Source of the DNA: Spongospora subterranea f. sp. subterranea
Lineage: Eukaryota; Endomyxa: Phytomyxea; Phytomyxea; Plasmodiophorida
DNA: 64,000 nt
Assembly: GCA_049724395.1 (NCBI GenBank)
Contig: JAUGWO010000109.1
Location: 62,001 to 126,000 of the forward strand
Direction of reading: 5' to 3'
The position numbers and the translations under genes were made by a program. A model generated the notes under the pieces. The model saw only the letters and a program-made list of their open reading frames with translations. It had not been told where the DNA came from and ran no database searches. Positions 1-11,869 of this stretch are shown piece by piece. How positions within the stretch are numbered: the stretch's first letter is position 1; each line of letters opens with the position of its first letter.

Positions 1-779
1 GGAATAGCCGTTTGAATATGTTTTTCACAACGTGGGCAAAATTTTTCGGAAACTTTGCATCTGGATGAAATAACTCAATGACAAAGCAACGGAAAACTGC
101 ATAATCCTATACCGTCTTCGACCGGAAACACGGCAGGATTGGAGATTTGTTCATCGATCCAATCGAACATGAACTCAATGTATTTCGGTGCAGTGACTTT
201 GATAGGTTTTTTGACTCGAACACCATCAGCCCACTAGATCAGCAGACGGTAGTTGGAAAGGCAGTTAAACGGACGGATGACCACAATATACCAGGTATTC
301 ATATTTGGCTCCTGCTGACATAACCGGGCACGACGATTCTGTGCAGAAATCGGTGCAGGTACCATACACCATAGAAGCCGCGTTGAAAAAATGAACCGCT
401 ATGGTTGGAACAGAAGAGAATGAATATTTTGGCGAAAACCCCATAGCAAAAGCAAAGAAAAATGGGCTTACTGTTAGCCGCATACCACTCGTTTACATCT
501 TCTCCTTCGGGTAATCGTACCGTTGTCCTCATATCACCAACACCACCTGATCGGGGAAAACCCCAACAAAAAGTAAGAAAAAATTCGTGAACGAACCGAG
601 AGAGTCATATCGCCGCACCAAGAGTCGCTTTCATCGATGCCTTCACCGTCGAATGAAGCGCATGTCGTTTAGTTCCTTGCCGATAGGATTTATTTTGTTT
701 GAACGTTTTTCGTCCTGCGCTGTCAACGAGAATCAGGGTAATTAATCGTGATATCTAGTCGATAAACCTCTTACAACAT
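1..779 (-). CDS. MOB1: MOB1-family kinase activator (partial, 3' end beyond window)
   Basis: MOB1 proteins bind and activate NDR/LATS kinases in Hippo/mitotic-exit signalling. Six exons can be spliced by eye on the minus strand: 775-779, 619-719, 472-546, 292-398, 113-233 and 1-60. The product runs from RKTFKQNK through [14 protein letters not shown], the zinc-site cysteines of [34 protein letters not shown] and [17 protein letters not shown], in the family order. The two zinc histidines lie beyond position 1. The ATG at 779 gives a five-base first exon. The frame stays open upstream but shows no other ATG, so an earlier start exon is possible. One donor (GTGCGG, at 618) is weak. Family assignment is firm; the exact start is not. 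Confidence 0.9.
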
Positions 780-1826
780 ATTGAACCGATCCGAGTTGTT
801 GTTCGCCGGAGCGGATGATTCCGACGGAGCCTCAGGTCCTTTGCCATCGGCCACGTCTTTGCCTATAGTTTTGAGCACAAATGAATTCGACAGACCAATA
901 GCCCAATTATGCGTTCGTCATACTCTGAGATTTTCCCATTGCCGATGGCGGTCCGGGTCGGAAACAGCCAGGACGATGGTTTTGTTGAGGTGGTGTGTAG
1001 TCAGAATTACCCGTCAACAACAGCACCCAGTGTACCGGACAGTCAAATCATGGGTACACTCAGGTGTCAGCCTCTCAGTCATGCGGGCCACCGCCCATGA
1101 CAGGGCAGACACTGGTGCCGACGACATGGCGACACTCGCTGGCTTTGGCCAGCGGGAGGTTCGATCGACGAAACCCAGCATAGAAACTGTTGCTCTCAGA
1201 ACAGAACCATAAATACAGACGCTGATTGGGCGAACAAGGCAACGAACGACCAGGCCCTGATCTGTCAATGGGCCAGACCGTACGTGACGGTTGGCGAAAA
1301 CAGCCACGTCAATTGAGGTTCCGTTATGTTTGCAATCGCGACAAAAGCTCAAAAACATGGGCTGGATTCCTGAATCCGACACAAATGCCGTCGATAATGT
1401 ACTGATCCGCTAGATTTTCGAGGTCACGGAATTATAGCAGATGTGATTCGGTTCAAGCGCTTTTGGCTGGACATTGTTGGTCGTTTCCAAAGTTATTCCG
1501 CCCTTTTTCTTATTTATTTTTATTAATCCTGAGTTCCCAAGTTCGTTTTGTTATTCAAGGGGTTCCTCTGTTCTGGCGTGATCACACCAAGAGCAGATCA
1601 ACCCATTGAATAAATCTACTCACCCAATCAGCTTGTGCCTGGGTAATCACCATCGAATCAACGTTTTTTTTCCCAAACTCTTGCAGATTGATCACTCCAC
1701 GGTGGACGTGAACTGGGATATCAAACACTGAACATGGGGGGTGAAGCAGTTATCGCGACAGTGTCCATCGGATGCCCTGACGTCGACGGCAGACCGGAAT
1801 CACGTTTGACGAGCTGTGATTGAACT
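780..1826. other. Intergenic or unresolved stretch, no gene recognised
   Basis: Open frames of up to 143 codons (781-1212 plus, 1014-1382 minus) overlap on opposite strands. Neither resembles a family I know. The part next to 780 should hold the MOB1 promoter. I see no repeat or RNA gene here. Confidence 0.4.
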
Positions 1827-2410
1827 TTATTCATTGTGGATATCGGTCTTGGCATTCCCGGTCATTTTTGCAATAGCAAAGATGGTTCCTTCCAGGCTTC
1901 GTTTACTAGGGCCTTGGATAGACACAGATTCTGCTTTGGGGTCAAAATAACTTCCTACGTTGATGATGCCGTTGAGCCTGATGTTGCAGACAACGCAGGC
2001 GGCTCGCTCGAACATCCGATGCCAATTTAACCTGTGTTGCAACACGGGTTCCACCTGCCCCAACGTTGAATTCTCCGTGTTCCAATGCGATCTCTTGGTT
2101 TCTGCAAGTCTGTCTGATCGACTGCCATCAGACCGGTCAACTCCTGCACGAGATCGGATTTATCGTGGCATATGTGGTCAGCCAACGACCTGGTTGCATC
2201 CACGTCGTCACGTCCCTTATCTACTCGATAACACATTTCCAATCTGGAACGACGAGCTGTTTTTGAAATTAATCGGGGTGCGTTATATATTCCTACAACA
2301 CAAATCGCCAACTTGCAATACGTTGCCCTGGGCCTGGCGCTACCATTGCAGATCCCCCCCGTTTCGATGAGAAACCTGCCGGCTCGATCAACTGGCCGAT
2401 CGACGATCAT
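1827..2410 (-). CDS. Possible 3' exon(s) of an unrecognised gene
   Basis: A minus-strand frame (1827-2063) ends in EGTIFAIAKMTGNAKTD..., and the stop TAA is overlapped by AATAAA, a possible poly(A) signal. Another minus frame (2027-2410) overlaps it. The end looks protein-like, but I could not identify a domain or connect exons. It lies just downstream of the four-TM gene on the same strand. Weak call. Confidence 0.22.
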
Positions 2411-2439
2411 CGACGTTTATATTGTTTTTTGTTGAGGAA

Positions 2440-2985
2440 TTATGCAGGTGAATGAGGAGGCTCGTCCGGGGCCAACGCCCTCCCATGTTGGATCACGAAG
2501 ATCAACGCCACCGTGCACGCCATGGACATCGACAGATGGTAGTTGAACATCGCCCAGCACGATCGGATCAGCTCCTGCTGGTCGTCCCGGGCGCCCAGCT
2601 CGCCGGCCAACGTGGCGCTCAGGGCGTTCAGCCCGGCCGTGGCGACGATCACGATCCAGAACGGGAGCGTGACCAGGTCGTGGGGGCGGCACTGGTTTCG
2701 GCTGTGATTGAATATGAAGGCGGTGACGAGGAGCAAGGGCAACGGAAGCGTGTAGAAGGCGATGAGCAATACGCCATTGACCGACGCCCCGTAGTGATAA
2801 TATTTCGACAACGGCATCTTCTCGTGCATGTTCTTCAGGAACAGCACCATAATAAACAGCTCGGCGCAGAACAGGATCGTGATCCACAGATGTCGTCGCC
2901 GGGCATCGCCGCTCTGGTTCCGAGACTGTATCTCCATACGGGAGCCCCGTTCCTCTCGACCTGATTTGAGAATGATCCCATCCAA
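2440..2985 (-). CDS. Small membrane protein with four predicted TM helices
   Basis: A single-exon frame of 181 codons. After a charged N-terminus there are four hydrophobic segments, starting near LWITILFCAELFIMVLF, GVLLIAFYTLPLPLLLVTAF, LPFWIVIVATAGLNALSA and SMSMACTVALIFVIQ, separated by short polar loops. An internal Met at 2937 (MEIQSRNQS) is an equally good start, leaving about 165 residues. I do not recognise a family, and no catalytic motif is evident. The hydrophobicity pattern and long open frame support a real gene; the function is unknown. Confidence 0.6.
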   Translation of the reverse strand: MDGIILKSGREERGSRMEIQSRNQSGDARRRHLWITILFCAELFIMVLFLKNMHEKMPLSKYYHYGASVNGVLLIAFYTLPLPLLLVTAFIFNHSRNQCRPHDLVTLPFWIVIVATAGLNALSATLAGELGARDDQQELIRSCWAMFNYHLSMSMACTVALIFVIQHGRALAPDEPPHSPA

Positions 2986-3139
2986 TCAACCGGAATCTGG
3001 AAAAATTCCCACAGATGACTCACCATTGGATACGAATTCAACTTTTGTTTCTCTCCCCGGGAACTCTCCCAATTTTCGCAGCGACATGTTTCGACGCACA
3101 AGATCATCTCGTTTCTGGAAATGGCATTAAACTGAGATT

Positions 3140-3486
3140 GCGTTGGATTCTTATTCAACAGGATGATTCTGAAGTCTGAGAGGGGTTTCTTGAATTTGAA
3201 GACGACGGACGAGGCGAATGAGATCAAGGGAAAACAACTCGGTTTTCGAATCTGCAGCTGCGATTCGAACGCTCCGTCGCGACCGCTCTTTGGACCACAG
3301 GAACACACGAGTGTCTCTGGTACCGGTATTACTCTGAAAACTCTATAATCTACAGGGTTTCCCGGTCGGAACATGAGGTTGAACACTATGAGAGGAGATG
3401 CCATCGAACTCTACCACGGGCTGGCACACATACGCCCATGGTCAACTTCGTCGTCCGATCGGCTGAACATCACTTGTCTCTGTGAT
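3140..3486 (+). pseudogene. Plus-strand partial copy of the minus-strand exon at 3690-3780
   Basis: After the splice-acceptor-like string CTATAATCTACAG (ending 3355) a plus frame reads RSEHEVEHY...TPMVNFVVRSAE and stops near 3486. The minus strand from 3767 downward has the same acceptor followed by RSEHEVEHIGMPIVNFVVQSA. The plus copy carries an insertion between the two conserved blocks. It is therefore an inverted partial duplicate of a host exon and probably non-functional. An upstream plus frame (3163-3348) may be its former preceding sequence. Confidence 0.4.
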
Positions 3487-4551
3487 CGTTGCCACGGGCG
3501 CTTGCAAGGTTAGGAAAATGATCATGTTTTCAAGCAGCCTGCTCTGATATGCAGCTTGATCTGCATTGCCGTCAGGGGGTTCCCAAGATACGACAGCAGT
3601 GGAGAGAACGTCGCTGTACGAGAAGATTCAGTGATTGCTGTTGATTTTGCATCAACACACCAGCGATTTGGAATTGGGTGGCGGCTTGATGGTTTTAGCC
3701 GATTGGACGACGAAGTTGACAATGGGCATTCCGATATGTTCAACCTCATGCTCCGATCGGGCTGTAGATTATAGGGCATTTAGAGTTTGTATTGGACTTG
3801 TGTTTGGGTTTTAGCTGAGCCAGTGGTCTGGTGTCTTCAATTTGGTCATTTGTGGCGTCGTGCAGAGGGACAGTACCACAACTCAGGCAACACAGCAACC
3901 AGCCGGGCGGAAAACCAGTTTAGGCGTTTGTCAGTAGGCAGAACCGCGAATCTGTTTGTCTACAACAAACAGCACTGGGCGAACAAATCCATTGCGACCA
4001 AACCGAACATGAAATGCCTGAATGTTGTGTTTGCCTCCAGCACTTCGGCGTAAACATTGAAAATTTGGCGTTGGACGAGGTATCTTGACAGCTTGCACTG
4101 CTCCTGGAGATGTAATGGAACGATAAGTAGCACGTCCACAGTTGACGACGTCATGGATCGTGGCGAAGCGTGTCAGGGAACCTACAAAGTGGCGTCGACT
4201 GTAAATAATTTTCCACCGCGGGGAACTCGGCGAAAACGGGATAACCGAGGATTGGCTCAAATAATCTGGCTCAAATTATTTCAGGTACGTAGTGTGCGCC
4301 ATTGAAAACGTTGGAGCGGGAACACAATAAATCGCGAGAGCGCGAGTTCCCTGCTGTGGGAATCTGTTGACAGCTGACTCCACTTTCTGGGTTCCCGTAA
4401 TAAAAGTCTCAGTCCGAATACACTCAGGTTGCTTTCGGCTCCTCGTCAGCCGTGGGTGATCGAGAACGGGCGATCGAATCTGTGTGGCTGATCGTAAACG
4501 ACCTGTATAGCTTCTGGGATGTGTGCCACGACCGATTGAGGTTGCTGTCAT
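3440..4551 (-). CDS. Unresolved multi-exon gene, function unknown
   Basis: Several minus-strand frames look like exons. An N-terminal frame begins MTATSIGRGTHPRSY (4551). A later frame contains VDVLLIVPLHLQEQCKLSRY and FMFGLVAMDLFAQCCLL. Then comes an exon after CTATAATCTACAG with VEHIGMPIVNFVVQSAK, a likely ~50-nt intron, and a last exon DVLSTAVVSWEPPDG...LTLQAPVATITET that stops near 3440. The last exon runs into the inverted copy listed at 3140-3486, so its C-terminus may be encoded by duplicated DNA. The exon chain is my inference and no family is recognised. Confidence 0.3.
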
Positions 4552-4737
4552 GGGCGCTCCTTTCTTTCGTCCAACGCTGAAATGAAAGCGCTTTGATGCG
4601 GTTTGCGGCGGCTGAAGATCAAAACAAAAAACACGTTGCTGTGGATAAAACAGCCACGACGTACCAAACGATCGACCGGTTCCGTTGTTGATCCAGGTCG
4701 ATATTCGAATCTATTGACGGGTTCATAACTGCCAACA

Positions 4738-7387
4738 ATGAAGCCCCGACCGAATGCGGATCTTCAGCAGGAAGTTGCCGATCTGCGGTCGCAGGCCTGG
4801 GACCTGAAACGATCGAACAATCAGCTGATTCAGGTATCGAAGCTGCAGAAGGTCAAGGAGCAGAAGCTGCTAGACGAGCTGAAACAGGCGGTGCGATCGT
4901 CGGAAAAACGAGGGGTCGGGTCGAAACCCACAAGCGGCAAAGAGAGGGAATTGGATGAATTCGCCCAGAGCATGGAGGAAGAGAACTCGAAACTTCGGCG
5001 GAGGAACTTGTTGCTCCAAGAGCAGTTGAGGAAGATATCGAACGGTGGCGTGAAGACGCCTCGGTCGATGAGGGTCGTGAAACGACCGCGATCGCGGAAA
5101 GAGAACCGGACGACGTTCCAGGAAGAAGCGGTCCAGCAGATGTTGGATCGGATCGGGGAGAAACTGAACGTGTCGGAGATGGTGAAAGCTCACGGGGCGA
5201 CGCCCCCCGCACCGCCGACCGCGAAACCCGACGAGATCGAGAAGCTGAAGGCGCGCCTGGGACAGAGCCAGGCTAAGGTCTGGCAACAATCGAATTTTAG
5301 TTGGGCAGAGTTCTGAGCGACGGCAACACACCCAGGTGGCGATCCTCGAGCACCAGTACGAGCAGATCGACGCCGCCATGCAGGCCGGCAAGCAAGTCCA
5401 TCGCCAGGCGGTCGAGCAGGTCGACAAGTACAAGGCGCTGCTGGCCGACGCGCACAGCCGGAATCGGGTCGCCCAACAGAAGGTGCAGCAGCTGGAGATA
5501 TTCAGGTTGGCCCCTCCCCCCCACATGGTGAAATTCGGTTCGAAAACAGGCGCCCTGATGGCAACAACAGGGAAAAATCCGACTCAATGTCGCTGATCAT
5601 CGACGACCTGCAGGCGACGAACGCCAATCTGCAGAATCAGGTCAATATCTTGACGAAGACGGCGTTCCTTGGCGACGAAGCCGAGAGTCGACGACTACAC
5701 GCTATCGAACGCGATCACCTATCGCAAATCAACGATCTGCGCTCGATCCTGGCCGAACGCGAACAAATTCTGTCGTCGAATACTGAGAAACTCACGGGAC
5801 AGGTGAGAGAGCACGATGGAGGATCCGACCTGGTTGGTGGGTGAATCCTGAATTTGTGTTTATGGGAAACTGCAGTTGGAGAAAATTCAGAAGCTGGAAG
5901 AGAATCTGCAGACGGAATCGAACGAGAAACGGAAGATCCAGCAGGAAAACTCGAAACTTCTGGCCCGGTTGCAGAGCGTCGAGGATCGAATTCACGTGTT
6001 TACGGCCGATTCGGGGGTGGAGCTGGAGGAACTCGACCGGGCGCTGGACATGGTCCGCCGACAGAAACCGTTGAACGGGTCGTCGGCGTCGTCGGCTCCG
6101 ATCACGATCCCGGCGCTGCAGCGACAGATCAGGGAGCTGGAGATCGGCCACAAGGACCTGGTGACGGAATTGCGGGGGAAAACCGACCTGCTCCGCCTTC
6201 AGACGCACCTCAACTGCGAACTCGACGCTGAAGTGAATCGGTACAGAAAAACCGCATCGCTCGCGTCGCGCGCGCCCCTCTCTCAGCGTGTCTCCTGTTG
6301 GGTAGATTACAGTCGGAGAACCGGCACCTGAAGCAGTCGATCTACAACGGGCAACGACAGGCGGCGTCGTCCCATCGACGGGCGGACAGCGTCATCAGCG
6401 ATGTGTCGTTACTATCGCAGCTCTCGTCGCTGTCGTTCACGGGCAACCACAACATGATCGTGATCCGCGTGGCCGGCGCCCAGCTGCGACAGGACGCCGT
6501 CGTGTTCCGCGACCAGCCCGATCCGCTAACGTTCGTGGCCGTCGACTTCTTCGACTACGAGAGCTGCTACAGCGGCGTATTCGGTGGACTTAATCCCCAA
6601 TATAAGTTAACTGCACAATACAAGGCCAACACCGACGGGTTCCTGATCGAGCATCTGAAGACGGAAACGTTCAAGGTTTTCAATTCGGCGTCGAATCCTG
6701 ATTTACCGTTCCGACTGATGGCGTTTCGCATAGGTTGATCTGTATCGGCAATCTGGAATCGGTCAGGTCGATTGCATTGGGTCGTGTCGCGTTCCGTTGC
6801 GCGATCTGGTGTCGTACGCGAGGAAGATTCGCCGGAGCGTCGATTGCGTCGACATCACGGATTCAAGCACGATCGTCGCAACGATCGATATCGTCTGCAA
6901 GATGTACCGGCCAATAGTGTCTGTTGCGCCATCGCAGTGTCCCAGCGTGGTCGGCGATCCCGTAGCGCCCGAACCCTATTCCATGCGCATGACCATCACT
7001 CTCAATAACCTCACCCTTGACGATCAGGAACCTGTCGCCGATCTGCAGGATATCAACCTTCGCGCACACAATATGTACTATAATCTGACGAAGCTGTTCG
7101 AAAAGGTGACCACCTCGAAGAATTCCAAAGCGCTGGGGACGTTTGCGATCGAGTTCGAGACCAAACATGATCGATTGCTGCCGTATGAACTGATTCAGTT
7201 GGATATGATTCGCGAACATATGGACCAGGAACAACTGATCGGGCATTTCGATTTGGTCTTGGCGCAAGTAGCGCAAGCAACATCTGGACAAGTTGAAACC
7301 ACGATGGAGCTGAAGGACAGTTCGGATAAAACCATAGGGAAAAGCGACGTTTCCGTAGAATGGATCATATCCGAATGTGTTAGGTAA
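4738..7387 (+). CDS. RPGRIP1L: RPGRIP1L-like ciliary transition-zone protein
   Basis: RPGRIP1L/NPHP8 is a scaffold of the ciliary transition zone. Six exons splice in frame: 4738-5277, 5309-5505, 5550-5802, 5876-6240, 6306-6675 and 6734-7387, giving 792 codons. Residues 1 to about 480 are coiled coil with heptad-rich Leu/Glu/Lys/Gln. From about residue 500 comes a C2 domain (NHNMIVIRVAGAQL, FVAVDFFDYESCYSGVFGGL, NPQYKLTAQYKAN), closely like the RPGRIP1 C2-N domain. The last ~145 residues resemble the second, C-terminal C2-like domain. Introns are 45-75 nt; the first may end at 5308 (31 nt) or 5335 (58 nt), both in frame. It is shorter than the animal protein. It lies tail to tail with COQ2, 73 bp apart. 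Confidence 0.88.
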
Positions 7388-7460
7388 TGATAAACAGATT
7401 ATATTACAGATGATGAAGTTAGGTAGATGAAGGAGAGGACTGGGTCTTATTTGCTAGAGC

Positions 7461-8750
7461 TCAAGACAGAATTCGATCGAGGAATATGCCAGATGCGATC
7501 AATCCACCTAGATGCGCGTTAGACAGGAACACTTTCTGACAAGACTTTCTGTCGTCGAGATCAACGTAAGCGATCTGTGCAGCTAGATGAGCGGCGGCCG
7601 CTGCAGCCGTGACGTAGAAGGTGGTGTGCATATCCGCCATGTATCCAGACAACAACAAAAACGATATCGACGACGAAGCGAAAACAGACAGGATCGCTTT
7701 GGAATGTTTATCCCCAAACAATAATGCTGTGCTTCGAATTCCAACACGACGATCGTCGATCACATCTTGGTAAGCGTAGATTGTGTCGTAAACTGTTGAA
7801 GGGAATGTCAGAAACACATTTTTAAGAAGAGAGTCAGTCGATGCGACCAATTGTCCAGCAGACTCCAGAAGCGTACAATGGTAATACAGCTGACCATGAA
7901 CACGATCCTTGCACGGCAGCCCACCCGATAAATGCACCCCAGTTAAATGCCAATCCTAAAACAAATTGTGGCCAGTTGGTCAACCTCTTCATTACTGCAT
8001 TTAGACATTCAGGTTAGAGTGTGCCGTCAAACGATTGGAATTGCACAAACATGGATAGACAAACACGAGAATGAGCGAGGACGCGCCTAGAGCGATGCAG
8101 TAAGGGTCGAATGATAATAAAATCCCTAGTGCCGCAGAGAGCTGAAGGGCTAGAAACCCTACCGCCTCTTTCACAGATAATGATCCAGTAACTAAAGGGC
8201 GATTCTTCGTTCTTTCAACATCGCCGTCATATCGTTGATCAAGAATGTCATTGATAGTACCTATCGAAAAAAATGGTTCATTCTGTGTCCACCGAAAAAG
8301 TGAACCCCGAACACCGACAAAACAGAAAACAAAAAACTGTGAGAAAAAAATTGGCTTACATCCGGCCCCTCTCATGATTACAGCTCCAACAGCAAATTTG
8401 GTAAGAAGTATCGCCGATGGTAGCGCACCAGGACTACATGACATTCCGGCTGAAAAAAAGCATGGCCACATTAACAGCAAAGACGGCAAAGGGCTCTTGA
8501 TCCGAGAAACAGCGATCACAGAAGACAGTTTTGAGCACAGTTCCGGGAGAACATGGGCCGGTTGAGGAGCTGAATTGAGACTCCTTGTTTGAGGGGGGAA
8601 CTCCCGCTTCATGGGAAGCGGATACTTGCCCGTTCCAGTGGAACGGAACCCGCATGGAATTGGAGGACCATCGAAGACTGCACGAACAGCCGCCCTAGCA
8701 AACCCCTGGCAGGAGGGCCTTCCATAGAGCCGCAGCATTGCTAGAACCAA
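7461..8750 (-). CDS. COQ2: 4-hydroxybenzoate polyprenyltransferase (COQ2, UbiA family)
   Basis: COQ2 joins the polyprenyl tail to 4-hydroxybenzoate in the mitochondrial inner membrane, the committed step of ubiquinone synthesis. Exons 8360-8750, 8051-8260, 7848-7994 and 7461-7792 splice in frame to 359 codons. The N-terminus is Arg-rich, fitting a mitochondrial presequence. MRGAGC is followed across the first junction by the first Asp-rich motif [11 protein letters not shown]. Then come [31 protein letters not shown] and the second Asp motif [13 protein letters not shown]. Several hydrophobic helices fit the UbiA fold. It is on the same strand as DNAJC7, about 430 bp downstream of it, and convergent with RPGRIP1L. 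Confidence 0.93.
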
Positions 8751-9179
8751 TCACGATCTAGCAATTCGAGGTGTCGTCATAACGGAACGACGATGAAAAT
8801 GAGTTGATAATCAGATACAGTTACGTTAATCCGCCATTGACGCTGGTCAAAGGATAGAGCAGCCCAACCTCCCCACACTGTACTGTACACGGTTACACAT
8901 GCGTACCGGGAATCTACACAGCGAAGTGTATATCTAGGGTCAGAAAGAGGAATGTCCCGCCCCAGTTGTTACACGCAAGTGAGTGAAGTGACGCCGACTG
9001 ACTGCTGCTGCCGTCTTCAATGTTTCTCCAGTATCGTGTTGGTTCCGTTCATTTCCGACGGTCCCGTGAAGAACAGGGTAGTACGTCTTGGTTGTATTCG
9101 ACAGGGGGAGAAAAATGGACCTTGTCAGTGTTTCGAACAGGGATTAGTACTTTTTGTATTGGGACACGTTTGAAAGGCG
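8751..9179. other. Spacer between DNAJC7 and COQ2
   Basis: About 430 bp with only short frames. It should contain the COQ2 promoter and the DNAJC7 3' end. No repeat or RNA gene is seen. Confidence 0.5.
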
Positions 9180-10905
9180 TTAAAAACGAAACCTGTGGTG
9201 GTGGTCACCCCCACCACCACCTCCACCTTGGAAGAACATCTGAAACATTTGGTTGACGTCAACGTCGTGATGATGTCCGCCGCCGCCACACGAGTCCATG
9301 TCGGCGCCGCTATCGTATCGGCGCCGTTTCTGTGGATCTGACAGGACATCATATGCTTCGCTGACCTGCTTGAACTTGGTCTCGGCGATGGCCTTATCGG
9401 CGTCACTGCTGCCGTGGTTCTTATCAGGATGGAACTGCAACGCCAGCCTTCGGTAAGCCTTTTTGATGTCGCGCTCATCAGCACTGGTATCCACCCCCAA
9501 AACTTTGTACGGGTTCACACGCTTTGATTTCGCTAGCTCAAGTTTCGCGTGCTTTAACTGTTCCATGACACCTCTGTCGTTTTGGGAGTGCCTCGCGGCA
9601 CATTCAAGGTCCCTGACAGCAGCTTCAAAGTCTTCGGTCTCTAAATAGGCCATTGCGCGTCTGCAGAGTGCTTTGACGTTTGACTCTTCGATATCCAAAC
9701 AAGCTGTGCAATCTTGAATGGCTTGCTGGAACATGCTCTTCTTGATAGCTACGGCCGCGCGATTACAGAAAATCACGGCATTGAATCGACCATTTTTTGG
9801 ATCAACTTGCAGGACTTCCGAATACAAATCGAACGCTTCTTGCATCCGTCCAGCCTTGAAAGCAGCATTGCCTGCTTCCTTAAGCTTCTCCAAACGTTTT
9901 ACAGTCTTGAACAGCTTAAAGCATTCCTGGTTATCAGGATCAAACCGTAAAGCTTCCTGAGAGTGGCTACAAGCCTGGTCAAGGCGACCTATTTTTGAAA
10001 AATCAACACCACCGTTTCAATCAGACACAATGACCATCCCGACCCATGAAGTAATACGCCGTCCCACGAAGCCGTAATAAAGTGACATTGGATGAATGTT
10101 CCCGGATCAACCTAGTGGTTATCGACACTACTTCTTCGTACTTATTTCTGGCCATCATCCCTTCAATCAGCATTATTTTGGCAACAAGCGATTGCGACAT
10201 CTCCTCGCATAGCATCTGTATACTAGGCAGATGCGAAGCTGCTTTTCCTGCAGCAATCTGAGCTCTGCATTCATCCAGAAGCCGGGATAGGCGCTTGGCC
10301 CTTTGCACCTAACCCAGAGAGTCAGATTGACACTTTTTCGGAAGGAAATGAACTGACCTCTGCTTGGACATCAAATGACGCAGATATCTTCATATTAGCG
10401 TTCTTTATGAGAGGATACACATCTTCCAGCTGCCCAAGATGTATATAGCATTTTGCCGCACGAACATATGCTTTGCAAAACATAGGATCAAGTGCAATCG
10501 CTTTGAGACTGTCTTGAAGAGCGCTAGTAAAATCTTCAACCATCATGAACGCAGCCGAACGATTTCCAAGGAACGACGCATCTAGAGGGCACAAGGCTGG
10601 TATATGCCACGTGGTAAGTTCTGGCTCAATATCACACGATAAACGGGTTTCTGACCAATTGCCTCAGAATACTTGGATATAGCACTCCTGTATTTCCCTT
10701 CCTTGTATAGCTGGTTTCCCTGTTCCTTAGCAGCGATGGCTGCATGTTTAGCATCTCTATGTGCCCGTTAAGAACTACATAGGGAGACGACAAGCTCGTT
10801 CGCTAACCTTTCCAGAACGTCAGCGTCAGGTCGGACGCTCTCGGCCTTGACATCCGATGGGATGTCCGCGGGCAGGGCACCTTCTATGTCCATGGCCGCC
10901 GACAT
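9180..10905 (-). CDS. DNAJC7: TPR and J-domain co-chaperone (DNAJC7/TPR2-like)
   Basis: DNAJC7-type proteins link Hsp70 and Hsp90: TPRs bind chaperone tails and the J domain stimulates Hsp70 ATPase. Five exons, 10808-10905, 10656-10756, 10358-10596, 10035-10308 and 9180-9988, splice in frame to 506 codons. The start is the ATG at 10905 (MSAAMDIEG). TPR units are visible at [67 protein letters not shown] and [19 protein letters not shown]. The J domain follows ([26 protein letters not shown]) with the HPD motif in [10 protein letters not shown]. The end is Gly/His rich and finishes DHHHRFRF, as in the family. Length and domain order match the animal protein. Confidence 0.93.
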
Positions 10906-11869
10906 GGGTCAGGGTGTCTGAATTGCAAAGAGAAAAACCTTGGGGCAATATTTGTTGCCAGAGTTGAGGACGCAACAAGAATATTGACAGACTCCGGAGT
11001 TTCAAGTTAATATTACCAGTCACGCAATAACCCGTACGAATATCAATTCTCCGATTAGTCCTGGCCATGAATCACCAACGCCATATTAATAGCCATCAGA
11101 CTTCGCCTGTTCCTGTAAATGAAGGCAAGTTGATGTTCAAGTTGCAGGTTGATGTTAGAATCCTTGCTGAAGTAAAATCTAAAGGAAACCCCTATGGGAA
11201 AAGCGCGAGTCTCGTGTTTTTTTGCCTCAATCCCGGCACATACGATTATTCTCGGCTGAGATCAAATCCATGAGTAGAAATAATGCTACGAACGGATCTT
11301 GTTTTCTGCTGTTGGACACAAACATGTTCGATAACAACTGAAGTGGCAGTCGAATTCGTAAGCACTCCCACTCTCCCACTACAGGCTATGGAGTCCATCT
11401 GATATCGTGTGCTGAACTTTGGTGAAATCGGATTACAACTGAATAAATCAATTGCAATTCTAAGATGCGGGATTGAATTAAAAAGTGTTGATTTCGAATT
11501 GTATATTGACCAATAAGCGCTAAAACTATCAACTTTTTTCGATGATTTGGAACATGATAAGGTTACAATCAGTAATTTCCGAACTGTAGATACACTTGCA
11601 GAAGTGCGCCCAAATAATGTTCGCAAATATTGTTGCGATTTACTGACCTATAAACTGCGCACAGGGGTATCTCGCAGCCGCACTTATTCGACATACGCAT
11701 TTCCTGTTTTCCAGACATTGTTTGCGCACGCAAAATTTGAAATTCAATTGGAACGAGAGAGTGAAGGTGTCCGGTACTGTACACCCCGACCGCGTATTTG
11801 TGCTGTTACACCCTGTTGTCTGGTGTAAGGGGTACGGGGATACCCAATCAGGGTCAGTCGAAATTAATC
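10906..11869. other. Divergent intergenic region between DNAJC7 and MSH6
   Basis: About 960 bp, AT-rich in the middle (11400-11560). A 126-codon minus frame (11246-11626) has no recognisable domain and lacks the composition of its neighbours. The region should hold the divergent promoters of DNAJC7 and MSH6. Confidence 0.45.

Noticed and set aside
1827-2063. Minus frame as part of a TATA-binding-protein repeat
   Set aside because: Only a loose similarity around GTIFAIAKMTGNAK; the core TBP residues before it do not match.
2452-2964. 170-codon plus frame opposite the four-TM gene
   Set aside because: Low-complexity Arg/Gln composition; the minus frame has a coherent TM pattern.
5278-5308. 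Ultra-short 31-nt introns in RPGRIP1L and DRC2
   Set aside because: In both genes a later in-phase acceptor gives a normal 49-58 nt intron, so an unusual intron class is not supported.
4853-5587. Long minus-strand frames up to 218 codons across the RPGRIP1L coiled coil
   Set aside because: They are antisense shadows of GC-biased coding exons; the plus strand has the conserved domain and consistent splice phases.
8245-8565. Plus-strand frame of 106 codons
   Set aside because: Antisense to COQ2 exons 1-2 and the first intron.
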